Shown here: positions 35,362 through 44,759 of the stretch, piece by piece | Layout: every line of letters begins with the position of its first letter | How positions within the stretch are numbered: the stretch's first letter is position 1 | NCBI RefSeq assembly: GCF_006351965.1 | Contig: NZ_CP040932.1 | Span: forward strand, 2,356,001 to 2,420,000 | Reading direction: 5' to 3' | DNA length: 64,000 nt | From: Oceanicola sp. D3 | Lineage (GTDB): Bacteria; Pseudomonadota; Alphaproteobacteria; Rhodobacterales; Rhodobacteraceae | Program-made: the position numbers and the translations under genes | The notes under the pieces: model-generated | The model's database searches: none | What the model saw: the letters and a program-made list of their open reading frames with translations, nothing else | Told to the model about the DNA's origin: nothing

Positions 35362-36027
35362 TCAATCCTCTTTGAAAAGTTCGTCTTGATCTTCTTCGTC
35401 TTCCGCCTCGTCGTCACTGTCTCCCAACCCGACCATGCCCGGCGGCGGGCGACTGTCGAGAAGGCCCGCAGCCCGAAGCTCTTTCAGCCCCGGCAGGTCG
35501 CGGGCAGATTCTAGGCCGAAGTGGTCCAGAAAATCCTGTGTCACCACATAGGTCACCGGGCGGCCCGGTGTCATGCGGCGTCGGCCAAAGCGGATCCACT
35601 CCAGCTCCAGCAATTGATCCACCGTGCCCCGGCTCACGCTGACGCCCCGGATCTCTTCGATCTCGGCGCGGGTGACGGGCTGGTGATAGGCCACGATGGC
35701 CAGTGTTTCGATGGCGGCGCGGCTCAGCTTGCGCGTCTCCACGGTTTCCTTCTGCATCAGAAAGCCAAGATCGGGGGCGGTGCGCATGGCCCATGCCTCA
35801 CCCACCTTCCGCAATTCCACACCCCGGCCCTCATAGCGCTTGGCCAGGTTCTCCAGCGCCACCGCTGCCTCGGCCCCATGAGGCATCCGCGCGTTCAGCT
35901 CGGCCACAGTCACGGGCTCGGCGCTGGCAAAGAGGATCGCCTCCACCATCCGCTCCTGCTCGCCCATTGGCGGGGCCTCAAAAAGGCTCTCCTCCACCGG
36001 CTCCAGATCATCGGGCAGGTCAACCAC
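35362..36027 (-). CDS. scpB: Segregation and condensation protein B
   Basis: This 221-residue subunit contains two winged-helix domains: MVEAILFASAEPVTVAELNARMP in the first and LSRAAIETLAIVAYHQPVTRAEIEEIRGVSVSRGTVDQLLEL with GRPVTYVVTQDFLDHFGL in the second. The acidic tail is DSDDEAEDEEDQDE. With ScpA it completes the SMC condensin. The GTG start overlaps scpA by 8 nt. Confidence 0.96.
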   Translation of the reverse strand: MVDLPDDLEPVEESLFEAPPMGEQERMVEAILFASAEPVTVAELNARMPHGAEAAVALENLAKRYEGRGVELRKVGEAWAMRTAPDLGFLMQKETVETRKLSRAAIETLAIVAYHQPVTRAEIEEIRGVSVSRGTVDQLLELEWIRFGRRRMTPGRPVTYVVTQDFLDHFGLESARDLPGLKELRAAGLLDSRPPPGMVGLGDSDDEAEDEEDQDELFKED

Positions 36028-36811
36028 GCGGCGCCTCCCTCAGCTTGATCTGGATCGGCGCAAAGCTCTCTTCCTGCCGGATCGTCAGGTGCCCGTGCTT
36101 CACCAACTCCAGAGAGGCAGCAAAGGTGGCCGCCGTGGCGCTGCGGCGGCGCTGCGGGTCATTCTCCCAGCCATCCGGCAGGTAGGTCATCAGGTTGGTC
36201 CACTCGCCCGCATAGCCGATCAGGCCGCGCAGCCGGTCCAGCGCCTGCTCCATCGTAAACAGGTTTTCCCGGTCCATGATGTAGGGGCGAAATTCGTCTT
36301 TCGTCCGAATTCGCGCATAGGCCTTCATCAGGTCCATCAGCGTGGCGGTATAGGTCACACGCCGCACCCGCTCCACGCTCTCGGGAACGCCCCGGGCAAA
36401 GAAATCGCGGCCCATTTGGTCGCGCCCCATCAGCTTGGCGGCCACGTCGCGCATGGCCGAAAGCCGCTCCAGCTGGAACGCCAGATGCGCGGCCAGTTCT
36501 TCGCCACTCGGGCCTTCTTCCGAAGGGTCCGGCGGCAGCAACAACTTGGATTTCAGGAAGGCCAGCCACGCGGCCATCACCAGATAATCGGCGGCCAGCT
36601 CGATGCGCAGCTCCTTGGCCTTCTCCACGAAGGCCAGATATTGCTCGGCCAGTTGCAGGATAGAAACCTTGCGCAGGTCCACCTTCTGGGTGCGGCCCAG
36701 CGTCAGCAGCAGGTCAAGCGGGCCTTCAAAGCCATCGACGTCAACGATCAGCGCCTCGGCGGCCAGCCGGTCGGATACATCGCCAAAGCCCGTGGCCCCA
36801 TCTTCAGCCAT
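36020..36811 (-). CDS. scpA: Segregation and condensation protein A
   Basis: The 263-residue kleisin of the SMC complex shows the family opening FEGPLDLLLTLGRTQKVDLRKVSILQLAEQYLAFV, the KSKLLLP segment, and a C-terminal winged helix (TAATFAASLELVKHGHLTIRQEESFAPIQI) that contacts the SMC head. It overlaps the 3' end of nagZ by 8 nt and scpB by 8 nt, so nagZ-scpA-scpB are translationally linked. Confidence 0.97.
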   Translation of the reverse strand: MAEDGATGFGDVSDRLAAEALIVDVDGFEGPLDLLLTLGRTQKVDLRKVSILQLAEQYLAFVEKAKELRIELAADYLVMAAWLAFLKSKLLLPPDPSEEGPSGEELAAHLAFQLERLSAMRDVAAKLMGRDQMGRDFFARGVPESVERVRRVTYTATLMDLMKAYARIRTKDEFRPYIMDRENLFTMEQALDRLRGLIGYAGEWTNLMTYLPDGWENDPQRRRSATAATFAASLELVKHGHLTIRQEESFAPIQIKLREAPRG

Positions 36812-37826
36812 CTGCCGCCTGCCCTTTCAACACGGCCTCATACTCGGCCTCTACTGCACTGCGCTCGATGCTATCAGGCGTGCGGCGGGCTTCCAAGGCG
36901 GCATCCACCCGCGAAAGGCTTGTTTCGTTCATATCTTCGACAATCCCGGCCAGCGCCGTAAGCTCGCTGAACACGCCCTTGCAATAGAGCACCACGTCAC
37001 AGCCCGCCGCCAGCGCCGCCTCGGCCCGCTGCGGCAGCGTGCCCTCCAGCGCCTCCATGCTGAGATCATCGGTCATCAGCAGACCCTTGAAGCCAATCTC
37101 CTCGCGGATCAGCTCAATCATCACCGGGTCCACCGTAGCCGCCCGCTCCGAAAGCGCCTCATAGACGATATGGGCACTCATTCCGAGCGGCAGGTCGTTC
37201 AACGCCTCAAAGGCGGCAAAATCGGTGACGCGCAACTCTTCGGCGGAGGCGGAAACGCGGGGCAGCTCAAGATGGCTGTCCATCGTCGCGCGGCCGTGGC
37301 CGGGGATATGCTTGAGCACCGGCAGCACCCCGCCCGCCAGCAGGCCATCGGCCACGGCGCGGGCGGATTTCACAACCGTTTCAAGGCTTTCCCCGTAGCA
37401 GCGATTGCGCAGCACCGGGTGGGTTGTGGCATGGGCAATATCGCCCATCGGCGCGCAGTTGCCATCAATCCCCACGGCACGCAGGTCGTCGGCAATGAGC
37501 CTGTAACGCAGCTCCATCGCCCGCGCCGCCCGATCAGGGCCCACACGCGCAACCTCATCCAGCGGCGGCAGCCATTCACGCCAATGGGGCGCGCCCATCC
37601 GGTCCACCCGGCCGCCCTCCTGATCTATGAAGATCGGCGCCTGCCAGCCCACCGCCTCGCGCAGGCCCGCCGTCAGGGCCTTCACCTGCTCGGGATGCGC
37701 GATGTTGCGCTTGAACAAGATAAATCCGAAGGGCTGCACATCGCCAAACAGCGCCGCCTCATCTGGCGTCACCTCAAGCCCATCGCAGCCGAAGATAAAG
37801 GGCGAAAGCCGCGCAGGTCGGCTCAC
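36804..37826 (-). CDS. nagZ: Beta-N-acetylhexosaminidase (peptidoglycan recycling)
   Basis: The 340-residue GH3 enzyme removes N-acetylglucosamine from GlcNAc-anhydroMurNAc muropeptides in the cytoplasm. Visible: FILFKRNI, FIDQEGGRVDRMGAPHW, NCAPMGDIA, the catalytic loop KHIPGHGRATMDSHLELP with the His-Asp dyad, and the nucleophile Asp in LLMTDDLSMEAL. The GTG at 37826 (SRPARLSPFIFGCDG) is chosen because the upstream in-frame extension translates a 24-bp tandem repeat. An anmK gene for the same recycling pathway lies at the far end of the window. Confidence 0.95.
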   Translation of the reverse strand: MSRPARLSPFIFGCDGLEVTPDEAALFGDVQPFGFILFKRNIAHPEQVKALTAGLREAVGWQAPIFIDQEGGRVDRMGAPHWREWLPPLDEVARVGPDRAARAMELRYRLIADDLRAVGIDGNCAPMGDIAHATTHPVLRNRCYGESLETVVKSARAVADGLLAGGVLPVLKHIPGHGRATMDSHLELPRVSASAEELRVTDFAAFEALNDLPLGMSAHIVYEALSERAATVDPVMIELIREEIGFKGLLMTDDLSMEALEGTLPQRAEAALAAGCDVVLYCKGVFSELTALAGIVEDMNETSLSRVDAALEARRTPDSIERSAVEAEYEAVLKGQAADG

Positions 37827-37841
37827 CGGGCACCATCCATT

Positions 37842-37913
37842 GCGCCCGTCTCCGGGCGACCCACCGCGCCCGTCTCCGGGCGACCCGCTGCGCCCATCAT
37901 CGAGCGACCACCG
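37842..37913. repeat. Three 24-bp tandem repeats between the SPOR gene and nagZ
   Basis: Units at 37842-37865, 37866-37889 and 37890-37913, opening GCGCCCGTCTCCGGGCGACC in the first two (22 of 24 bases shared) and diverged in the third. They span the last 17 bases of the SPOR gene and the gap before nagZ. Each of the first two units contains the small palindrome GCCCGTCTCCGGGC. The number of copies is likely to vary between strains. Confidence 0.8.
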
Positions 37914-38955
37914 GAATGCACTCGGCCTTCTCAGCCACCAGTGCCGCACAGAACCGGCGAGCATCGCTGAGGTCGGCAAAGCCCTGTGCCCGCAAACGAT
38001 AGAAGGTCTGCCCGCCGCTCTCGGCCTCCATGATCAGGCGGCTCTTCTCCACCATCAGGCTGTCAAACTGCCCTGCAAGCCGCGCCCAAAGCCGCGCGGC
38101 TTCCTCGGGGCTCTCGAAGGCCCCAAGCTGCACCAGCCGCGTGCCAGCGGGCACGATATCGGCGCGGGCCACCTCGGCGCTCTCGGGCACAACCGTGGTG
38201 CTGCTGGCCTTCGGCTCCGCCGCACCCGGCGCGGGGGCCTTCAGGCCCGCCGGGCGCAGGCGCGGACGCAGCGAGCGTTTCACGCCGGGCAGCTTGGCCA
38301 GCTTGGCCTTTTCCGGATCAACGACCTCGGGCTCGGCCTCTGGCGCGGTGGCTGCAAGCGGCTCTGCGCCCTCGCTCACCTGCCCGGCCAGCGCCAGTGC
38401 AACGGCAACAGGGTCGTTGGGGTCCACGTCATCAGGCAGGCTGGCAGCCACCGCAATCTCGGGCTCCACCAAGTCGCCATCCTCGGCCTCGCTGGCGGGG
38501 GTTGCCTCTTCTACGGCAACCTCGGCGGCCTCTACCTCGCGCTGCACCATCGCGGCCAGCGGCAGGTCTTCCTCGCTGAGCGTCGCCGGGCCGGGGGCCA
38601 AGGTGATCTCTTCGGGCAGCTCTGCTGCCTCGCCCTCTGCGGCCACATCGTTCACCGCAAGACCGGTGTGGTCAGCCACCTCGCCGCCCGGATCTTCCGG
38701 CGCAATCCGCATCGGCCCGTCGATCGCCGCCACAACCGGCACACCGGTGACGTCACGCACCACGATCCGATAGCCCCAAACAGCCAACCCGACGATCAGC
38801 GCAAGGCTCATCGCCGCGCCCGCCACGTTCACCGCCTTCGCGGCTGCCGCGCCCCGTCCGGGCCCGGCGTCAATCTCGTCCTGATAGTGCTCATGGGCCT
38901 GCTGTGCAGGGCCTTCCGGCTCCCACACGACCTGATTCATGGGTCGATGATCCAT
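37897..38955 (-). CDS. SPOR-domain cell envelope protein
   Basis: The 352-residue protein has a short cytoplasmic N terminus, one membrane helix (about 44-66, VAGAAMSLALIVGLAVWGYRI), a long Ala/Glu/Pro-rich periplasmic linker (about 70-265) and a C-terminal SPOR domain (about 272-350: GTRLVQLGAFESPEEAARLWARL ... FYRLRAQGFADLSDARRFCAAL). SPOR domains bind denuded glycan strands and target proteins to division septa. It is encoded between argS and nagZ on the same strand. Confidence 0.93.
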   Translation of the reverse strand: MDHRPMNQVVWEPEGPAQQAHEHYQDEIDAGPGRGAAAAKAVNVAGAAMSLALIVGLAVWGYRIVVRDVTGVPVVAAIDGPMRIAPEDPGGEVADHTGLAVNDVAAEGEAAELPEEITLAPGPATLSEEDLPLAAMVQREVEAAEVAVEEATPASEAEDGDLVEPEIAVAASLPDDVDPNDPVAVALALAGQVSEGAEPLAATAPEAEPEVVDPEKAKLAKLPGVKRSLRPRLRPAGLKAPAPGAAEPKASSTTVVPESAEVARADIVPAGTRLVQLGAFESPEEAARLWARLAGQFDSLMVEKSRLIMEAESGGQTFYRLRAQGFADLSDARRFCAALVAEKAECIPVVAR

Positions 38956-39041
38956 GCTCGCCTCGCTCTCTCGGCCCGCCCTCTTTTCGGGGCTGGGCTC
39001 GCTTGCCTGCCTCCCCGATCAGTGGCGCGGGCCTGAAAGGC

Positions 39042-40784
39042 TCAGCGCATCTCTTCCGCCGGGGTTACACCCAAGATACCAAGACCGGACGAAATGACAA
39101 CGGAAACGGCCTTCGCCATGGCGATTTTCGGCAAAGACGCGCTTTCGTTGCCCTCTTGGAAGAACCGAAGCTCCGGCGTGTCGTTGCCCCGGTTCCACAG
39201 CGCGTGGAAGGCCTGCGCCAATTCGTAGAGATAAAAGGCGATCCGATGCGGCTCGTGGCCCCGCGCCGCAATCTCCACCAGACGCGGCCATTCGGCCAGC
39301 TTGCGCGCCACCGGCAGCTCGGCCTCGTGCAGCGTGTCGAGGTCTTGATCCAGCATGGTCACCGGGTCCAGCTTCCAGCCCGCCGCCTCGGCCTTGCGCA
39401 TCACCGAACGCACGCGGGCATGGGCGTATTGCACGTAAAACACCGGGTTATCCTTGCTCTGCTCCAGAGCCTTGGCAAAGTCGAAATCCAGCGGCGCATC
39501 GTTCTTGCGGGTCAGCATCACAAAGCGGGTCACATCCGCGCCCACCTCGTCCACCACGTCGCGCAGGGTCACAAAGGTGCCCGCCCGCTTCGACATCTTG
39601 AACTCCTGCCCATCCTTGAAGAGCTTCACCAGCTGGATCAGCTTCACGTCCAGCGGCACCCGGTTTTCGCTCAGCGCCGCCACGGCGGCCTTCATCCGCT
39701 TGACGTAGCCACCATGATCGGCGCCGAAGATGTCGATCAGCTCGTCAAAGCCGCGCTGCACCTTGTCGTAGTGATAGGCAATGTCGGGGGCAAAATATGC
39801 CCAGTTGCCATCGGCCTTCTGCACCGGGCGATCCTCATCATCGCCGTATTCGCTGGAGCGGAACAGCGTCTGCTCCCGCGCTTCCCAATCGTCGGGCAGC
39901 TTGCCCTTGGGCGGCTTCAGCTTGCCCTCGTAGATCAGGCCCTTGCCCTTCAGGTCGTCAATCGCGGCCTCGATCTTGCCGGTGCCATAAAGACCCTTCT
40001 CGGAGAAAAACACATCCATCTCGACGCCAAGCGCCTTCAGGTCTTCGCGGATCAACCCCATCATCGCCTCGGTGGCAAAATCGCGCACCTCTTCCAGCCA
40101 GAACTGCTCGCCCTTGCCCACAAAGGCATCGCCGACCTTGTCCTTCAGCGCCTTGCCAACAGGGATCAGGTAATCGCCCGGATAGGTGCCATCTTCAAAG
40201 GCCACTTCCTGCCCGTGTGCTTCGAGGTAACGGAGATAAACCGAGCGGGCGAGCACATCCACCTGCGCGCCGCCATCGTTGATGTAGTATTCCCGCGTCA
40301 CCTCGTAGCCCGCATAGGCCAGCAGGCTCGCCAGCGCATCGCCAAAGACCGCGCCCCGCGTGTGCCCCACATGCATCGGACCCGTCGGGTTGGCCGAGAC
40401 GAACTCCACGTTCACCCGCTTGCCATCGCCCAGATCGGAGCGACCATAGGAGGAGCGATCGGCCAGCGCAGCCTTCACCACACCGCCCCAAACCTCACCC
40501 GCAAGCGAAAGGTTGATAAACCCCGGCCCGGCGATCTCCGCCTGCGCCACGCGCGGATCATTCGCCAGCCGCTCGGCCAGCTTGGCAGCAATCTCGCGCG
40601 GGTTGGCCTTGGCGGGCTTGGCCAGCACCATCGCGGCATTGGTCGCCATGTCGCCATGGGCCGCATCGCGCGGCGGCTCCACCGTCACATTGGCAAGCTC
40701 CAGCCCCTCGGGCAACGCGCCCTCCGCCATCATGGCCTCAAGCTCGGCCACCACCAGCGCACGAATATCGGCAAACAGGTTCAT
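39042..40784 (-). CDS. argS: Arginyl-tRNA synthetase
   Basis: The 580-residue class I synthetase has the N-terminal Add1 domain (to about 115), the HIGH motif as [28 protein letters not shown] in place of KMSKS, and the C-terminal DALR anticodon-binding domain ([14 protein letters not shown] ... ALWNRG). It charges tRNA-Arg. First gene of argS-SPOR-nagZ-scpA-scpB on the minus strand. Confidence 0.98.
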   Translation of the reverse strand: MNLFADIRALVVAELEAMMAEGALPEGLELANVTVEPPRDAAHGDMATNAAMVLAKPAKANPREIAAKLAERLANDPRVAQAEIAGPGFINLSLAGEVWGGVVKAALADRSSYGRSDLGDGKRVNVEFVSANPTGPMHVGHTRGAVFGDALASLLAYAGYEVTREYYINDGGAQVDVLARSVYLRYLEAHGQEVAFEDGTYPGDYLIPVGKALKDKVGDAFVGKGEQFWLEEVRDFATEAMMGLIREDLKALGVEMDVFFSEKGLYGTGKIEAAIDDLKGKGLIYEGKLKPPKGKLPDDWEAREQTLFRSSEYGDDEDRPVQKADGNWAYFAPDIAYHYDKVQRGFDELIDIFGADHGGYVKRMKAAVAALSENRVPLDVKLIQLVKLFKDGQEFKMSKRAGTFVTLRDVVDEVGADVTRFVMLTRKNDAPLDFDFAKALEQSKDNPVFYVQYAHARVRSVMRKAEAAGWKLDPVTMLDQDLDTLHEAELPVARKLAEWPRLVEIAARGHEPHRIAFYLYELAQAFHALWNRGNDTPELRFFQEGNESASLPKIAMAKAVSVVISSGLGILGVTPAEEMR

Positions 40785-40880
40785 CTCGTCGGTCCTTCTC
40801 GTATGCCCGCGTCTCTACCACCCCGCCCGCAAGGGTCAAGCACGGCTTGCGCCGGGCGTGCCGCTTGCTAGAAGGCAGGC

Positions 40881-41795
40881 ATGACGAGTGACCTTGGCCA
40901 GTATTACCTGCATTGGGGCGTGCCGACGGCGCTCACCGCGCTGCTGCTGGGGCTCGCGCTGCGCGGCCCGGTGCGCTGGGGGGCCACTTTGCTTGTGCTC
41001 ACCCTGCCCGCATTGGTCTGGCTCACCACGCCGCTGATCGAAAACCTGCGCACCTCCCCGAGCCCCGCCACCGGCTGGACGCTCTATGCCCCAAAGGGCA
41101 CCCCACTAGACGCGTTCTCCCGCGCATTCATCGCCGTCACCTCCGCCGGCTTCGGCCTCCTGCCGCTCGCTGCCGCCTTCGCCCTCGCCGGTCGGGCCAC
41201 CGGGCGCGTGGCGGCGGGATGGGCCATCGCCGGCCTCACTCTCGCCGCCAGCCTCACGGCCCCGCTCTCTCCCTTGGCGCCGCTCATCTGCGGCACGCTG
41301 GCCATCCTCGGCCTCGCGCTCTTCTCCGCGCCCTGGCGCGCGCCCGGCCTGCCCTGGCTCGCCACAGGCTGCCTCGCCGGCCTCGTGCAGCTCTCACCCT
41401 TCCTCGTAGATTTCAGACCCAGGCAGCCCGTCGACCGGGCCTTCCATGACACCTATTACGTCGTGTCCACTGCGGTTTATGCACACACGATCTTCCTAAT
41501 GTTCCTGCTGTTCTTCGGCCTCGCCCATGCCGTGGGCCGCGCTGCCAGCCAGCGCTTCGGCTGGACCCACGGCACGCTTCTGGCCCTCACCTCCTCCGCC
41601 ACGCTGCTGCCCGCCTACTGGCTCTCGATGCAGATTACGCCACGGCTTTACATTGATGCTCCCGAAACCATCCAGACCGTCAACACCATTACCCAGATCA
41701 CCGGCACCCTCGTGTTCCTGCTCATCCTCGCCGGCCTCGTCTGGCTGGCCATCGCCGCCCTCCGCGCCCGTCGAAAAACCGGACCCACCGCATGA
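40881..41795 (+). CDS. Shortened cytochrome c oxidase subunit I-like membrane protein lacking metal ligands
   Basis: This 304-residue multi-span protein carries three blocks diagnostic of haem-copper oxidase subunit I, in the right order: ATGWTLYAPKG (63-73), PVDRAFHDTYYVVSTAVY (183-200) and PRLYIDAPETIQTVNTI (254-270). In CtaD-type subunits these read GTGWTVYPPLS, PLDRVYHDTYYIVAHFHYV and PRRYIDYP. The AHFHYV segment holding the haem ligands is STAVYA here, and no HPEVY/HH copper-site motif is present. The first two blocks are about 110 residues apart instead of about 240. It is therefore probably not an oxidase; function unknown. It overlaps the next gene in ATGA. Confidence 0.75.
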   Translation: MTSDLGQYYLHWGVPTALTALLLGLALRGPVRWGATLLVLTLPALVWLTTPLIENLRTSPSPATGWTLYAPKGTPLDAFSRAFIAVTSAGFGLLPLAAAFALAGRATGRVAAGWAIAGLTLAASLTAPLSPLAPLICGTLAILGLALFSAPWRAPGLPWLATGCLAGLVQLSPFLVDFRPRQPVDRAFHDTYYVVSTAVYAHTIFLMFLLFFGLAHAVGRAASQRFGWTHGTLLALTSSATLLPAYWLSMQITPRLYIDAPETIQTVNTITQITGTLVFLLILAGLVWLAIAALRARRKTGPTA

Positions 41796-42874
41796 CAGAC
41801 TTCGCCCCCAGCCACATCGCCCTGCGGCTCTGCCTCGCCCTCGCCCTCGCCTCTGCCGGGCTGAGCCTGCTGCTCCTCACCATCCCACGCGAGATGGTCA
41901 TGCCGCAGCCGCCACTTTACCAGTTCGAAGGGCTGCCCTTTCGGATCGTGCAGGGCGCAACGCTGGCCATTTCGCTGCTCTCTCTGCTGATCGCCGCCGT
42001 CCTGCCCCAGGCCGCGCCGGCTCCCGGCTCGGGCAACGGCGCGCGGATCGGAGCCCATCTGGCCTCGGGGGCCGTGGCGCTCATAGCGGTGGCCAATATC
42101 TGGCTATCCACCCGCAGCGAGTTCGAACTCGTCGCCCGCGATGCCTATGCCCTGCAAATCGCCGTCATGTCCCTCGGCGCGATCATCGGCATCGCCGGCC
42201 CGCTGGTGCTGACCGCCGCGCTGGCCCTGCGCCTGCCCCAACGCGGCGCGCGACTCGCGGCGCTCGCCGCCCTCGCCCTGCTGGTGCTGGCTGATGTTGC
42301 CCACACCGCGGGCCTCTCCCCCCTGCCCACCGGCGCAGCGCTGTTGGCGCTGCTTTTGCTGCTCGCCGTTACCCTGCACCGCCAAGCCCTGCTGCCCGAG
42401 GCCTCCCGCCCCTGGCTCATCGCCCTCGCCACCCTCTGGGCCCTGCCGTGGATGGTTGCTCGCCTGCCGCTGTCCGGGGCCGCGCTGATGATAAGCGATC
42501 CCGCGCAGCGCTTCCCGGCTCTGGCCGAGGCGCTCTTCGCCTCCGCGCCCGCCAACCACCTACTCGGCCCGCTGCCACTGCTGCTTTGCCTCGGCGCACT
42601 GGCCAGCCTGCTCTTCGCCCAGCCTAACCGCCGAGTGAATGGCACCGCCGCCACTCTCCTGTGCCTCGCGGCACTTCTGCCTGCGCTGACCAATGCCCTG
42701 GGCTACGGGCCCTTCGGCCCGTCGGCTGTGTTCGACATGCTGCGCTCCGGCGCCGTGAGCGCAGGCGCAGCGCTCGCCATCTTCCTCGGTTGGGTCGCGG
42801 TCACCACCGCCGTGCCCCTCACGGCGCTATGCGCTGCCTGGCTCTGGCTTCGCGGCACTCGCACCCCGGCCTGA
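41792..42874 (+). CDS. Polytopic membrane protein, partner of the COX1-like protein
   Basis: The 360-residue, very hydrophobic protein has roughly ten membrane helices and few conserved polar residues. The first periplasmic loop (IPREMVMPQPPLYQFEGLPFR) is the only distinctive hydrophilic stretch. I do not recognise a family. It is translationally coupled to the upstream COX1-like gene by a 4-nt overlap, so the two probably form one membrane complex. It could descend from a fused subunit or from another oxidase-associated protein; neither can be shown here. Confidence 0.65.
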   Translation: MTDFAPSHIALRLCLALALASAGLSLLLLTIPREMVMPQPPLYQFEGLPFRIVQGATLAISLLSLLIAAVLPQAAPAPGSGNGARIGAHLASGAVALIAVANIWLSTRSEFELVARDAYALQIAVMSLGAIIGIAGPLVLTAALALRLPQRGARLAALAALALLVLADVAHTAGLSPLPTGAALLALLLLLAVTLHRQALLPEASRPWLIALATLWALPWMVARLPLSGAALMISDPAQRFPALAEALFASAPANHLLGPLPLLLCLGALASLLFAQPNRRVNGTAATLLCLAALLPALTNALGYGPFGPSAVFDMLRSGAVSAGAALAIFLGWVAVTTAVPLTALCAAWLWLRGTRTPA

Positions 42875-42918
42875 AAGGCACCACACCGCGCGCCCGAATT
42901 TTCGTACGAAAATTCGTG

Positions 42919-44055
42919 TCACCCCAGCAGCTTTTCATGCTGCTGAAGGGCAAAGCGGTCGGTCATCCCGGCGATGTAATCGGCCACGATCCGCGCCAGC
43001 GCCGTCTTGCCTTGCGCCTCCCCCACATCCTTCTGCCACTCATCGGGCAGCAACTCGGGTCGTGACATGAAGAGCGGAAACAGCTCTTCCACCACCTTCG
43101 TCACCTTGCTGCGCATCTCCACCACCGCCGGGGCGCGATACATCCGGTGAAACAGAAACTCGCGCACCTCGGTAATCCGCCCCTTCAGGTCATCGGAGAA
43201 ATCCACCACCGGATAGCCCAACTCGCGCACCTCCTGGGCCGACTTTGGCTGCGCGTCTTCCAACCGCGCCTGGCTGACGGCAATCACATCTTCCACCATC
43301 ACGCCAAACACCCGCCGCAGCGCCTCATAGCGCCGCCGCTTGAACTCAAGTCCCGGATAAATCTGGTCTACCTGCCGGTAGCTGTCCGCCGTCAGTGCCA
43401 GTTCTTCAAGGTCGGCATCGGTGAACAGCCCCGCGCGCAACCCATCCATCAGGTCGTGGTTGTTATAGGCAATGTCATCTGACAGCGCCGCCACCTGCGC
43501 CTCGGCGCTGGCATGGGTGTGCAGCTCCAAGTCCTGCAACTTGGCATATTCCGCCAGCCCGTACGGCAGATCGCCCTCCACCGGCCCGTTATGCTTGGCA
43601 ATGCCCTCAAGGCTCTCCCATGTCAGGTTGATCCCGTCGAACTCCGCATAATGCCGCTCCAGCGAGGTAACGATGCGGATCGCCTGCGCATTGTGGTCAA
43701 ACCCGCCATGCGGCGCCATCAGCTCGGCGAGCGCGTCCTCCCCGGTGTGGCCAAAGGGCGTGTGGCCAAGGTCATGCGCCAGCGCCACCGCCTCCGTCAG
43801 CTCGATGTTGAGCCCCAGCGTGCCCGCAATCGTGCGCCCTACCTGCGCCACCTCCAGCGTATGCGTCAGCCGGGTGCGAAAGTGATCGCCCTCATGCTCC
43901 ACAAACACCTGCGTCTTGTGCTTCAGCCGCCGAAACGCGCTGGCGTGGATGATCCTGTCGCGGTCGCGCTGAAACGGAGAGCGAAAATGGCTCTCCTCCT
44001 CGGGAAAGAGCCGCCCTCGGCTCGCCTCCGGATCACATGCGTATTTGGCGCGCAT
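42919..44055 (-). CDS. dgt: Deoxyguanosinetriphosphate triphosphohydrolase-like protein
   Basis: The 378-residue HD-domain enzyme has FRRLKHKTQVFVEHEGDHFRTRLTHTLEVAQVGRTIA (first HD His) and EAVALAHDLGHTPFGHTGEDAL (His-Asp pair), then AALSDDIAYNNHDLMDGL (last Asp). This family removes triphosphate from dNTPs and helps control nucleotide pools; some members also restrict phages. The ATG at 44055 (MRAKYACDPEASRGRLFPEE) matches the family N terminus. Divergent from erpA with 86 bp between. Confidence 0.94.
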   Translation of the reverse strand: MRAKYACDPEASRGRLFPEEESHFRSPFQRDRDRIIHASAFRRLKHKTQVFVEHEGDHFRTRLTHTLEVAQVGRTIAGTLGLNIELTEAVALAHDLGHTPFGHTGEDALAELMAPHGGFDHNAQAIRIVTSLERHYAEFDGINLTWESLEGIAKHNGPVEGDLPYGLAEYAKLQDLELHTHASAEAQVAALSDDIAYNNHDLMDGLRAGLFTDADLEELALTADSYRQVDQIYPGLEFKRRRYEALRRVFGVMVEDVIAVSQARLEDAQPKSAQEVRELGYPVVDFSDDLKGRITEVREFLFHRMYRAPAVVEMRSKVTKVVEELFPLFMSRPELLPDEWQKDVGEAQGKTALARIVADYIAGMTDRFALQQHEKLLG

Positions 44056-44141
44056 TCCTGCCCCTTCTCGTCCAATCGTGAGCGACCCTGCCTTGTCGCC
44101 CGCCTCTGCGCCCCATATATTTGAAACGTAACCGGAAAGCG

Positions 44142-44474
44142 ATGCACCCGATGACCCTGACCTTGCCACCCAAAGTCACCCCCCGCGCCTACGCCCGCCT
44201 TGCCGAGATCGACGCGGCCCCAAAGGCCCTGCGCGTGGCCGTCGAAGGCGGCGGCTGCTCGGGCTTTCAATATGAGATCACGCTGGATGAACCCGCCGCC
44301 GACGACCTCGTGCTTGAGGAGGGCGGCCAGAAAGTTGTGGTCGACGAAGTGTCCCTGCCCTTCCTCGAAGGTGCCACCATCGACTTCTCCGAAGAGCTGA
44401 TCGGCGCGCGTTTCATCATCGAAAACCCCAACGCCACAAGCTCCTGCGGCTGCGGCACCAGCTTTTCGATGTAA
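44142..44474 (+). CDS. erpA: Iron-sulfur cluster insertion protein, ErpA/HesB type
   Basis: This 110-residue A-type carrier has the three conserved cysteines in GGGCSGFQYEI and SSCGCGTSFSM. It receives an Fe-S cluster from the scaffold and passes it to target apoproteins. Start ATG 44142 follows CCGGAAAG; the ATG at 44151 is an alternative. It is the second cluster-trafficking locus in this window after bolA/grxD. A palindromic repeat copy lies 20 bp after the stop. Confidence 0.93.
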   Translation: MHPMTLTLPPKVTPRAYARLAEIDAAPKALRVAVEGGGCSGFQYEITLDEPAADDLVLEEGGQKVVVDEVSLPFLEGATIDFSEELIGARFIIENPNATSSCGCGTSFSM

Positions 44475-44493
44475 TCACAGGCCTCGGACCCGC

Positions 44494-44516
44494 GTAGGGT
44501 GGGCAATCTGCCCACC
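44494..44516. repeat. GGTGGGCA-ATC-TGCCCACC palindrome, copy 3
   Basis: The 23 bases are identical to 18594-18616, including the GTA leader. It is located between the convergent ends of erpA and a small minus-strand gene, where it could act as a bidirectional hairpin terminator. Confidence 0.8.
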
Positions 44517-44552
44517 TTCTCCCAAGCCTATGCCCAGCCCGCCGAGCCGCCC

Positions 44553-44759
44553 TCACGCCAGATGCCGCGTCCGGTCCTCTTCAACCTCGGGCAGCTCCAG
44601 CTCAATATGCCCGGTGCCCGGATGCACCTTCACCACCGGCTTCTCCGGCAAAAAATCGATCGCCGTGTTCAGGTCGGTGAGCAGCCGGTCAATCGCCTCG
44701 CGGCGGGTTTCGATGCGTGGGGTTGATGTGGCCCGCTGGCCAAAGATGGTGCCGAACAT
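44553..44759 (-). CDS. Small conserved-looking protein, unknown
   Basis: The 68-residue protein has an amphipathic helix (ETRREAIDRLLTDLNTAIDFL) followed by a predicted strand pair (KPVVKVHPGTGHIELELPEVEED). No membrane span, signal or cysteine. The ATG follows AAGGCAGGTAGA. No family recognised. It is divergent from xth with 138 bp between. Confidence 0.75.
   Translation of the reverse strand: MFGTIFGQRATSTPRIETRREAIDRLLTDLNTAIDFLPEKPVVKVHPGTGHIELELPEVEEDRTRHLA

Noticed and set aside
37827-37979. N-terminal extension of NagZ
   Set aside because: The extra residues translate a 24-bp tandem repeat, overlap the SPOR gene and do not resemble NagZ.
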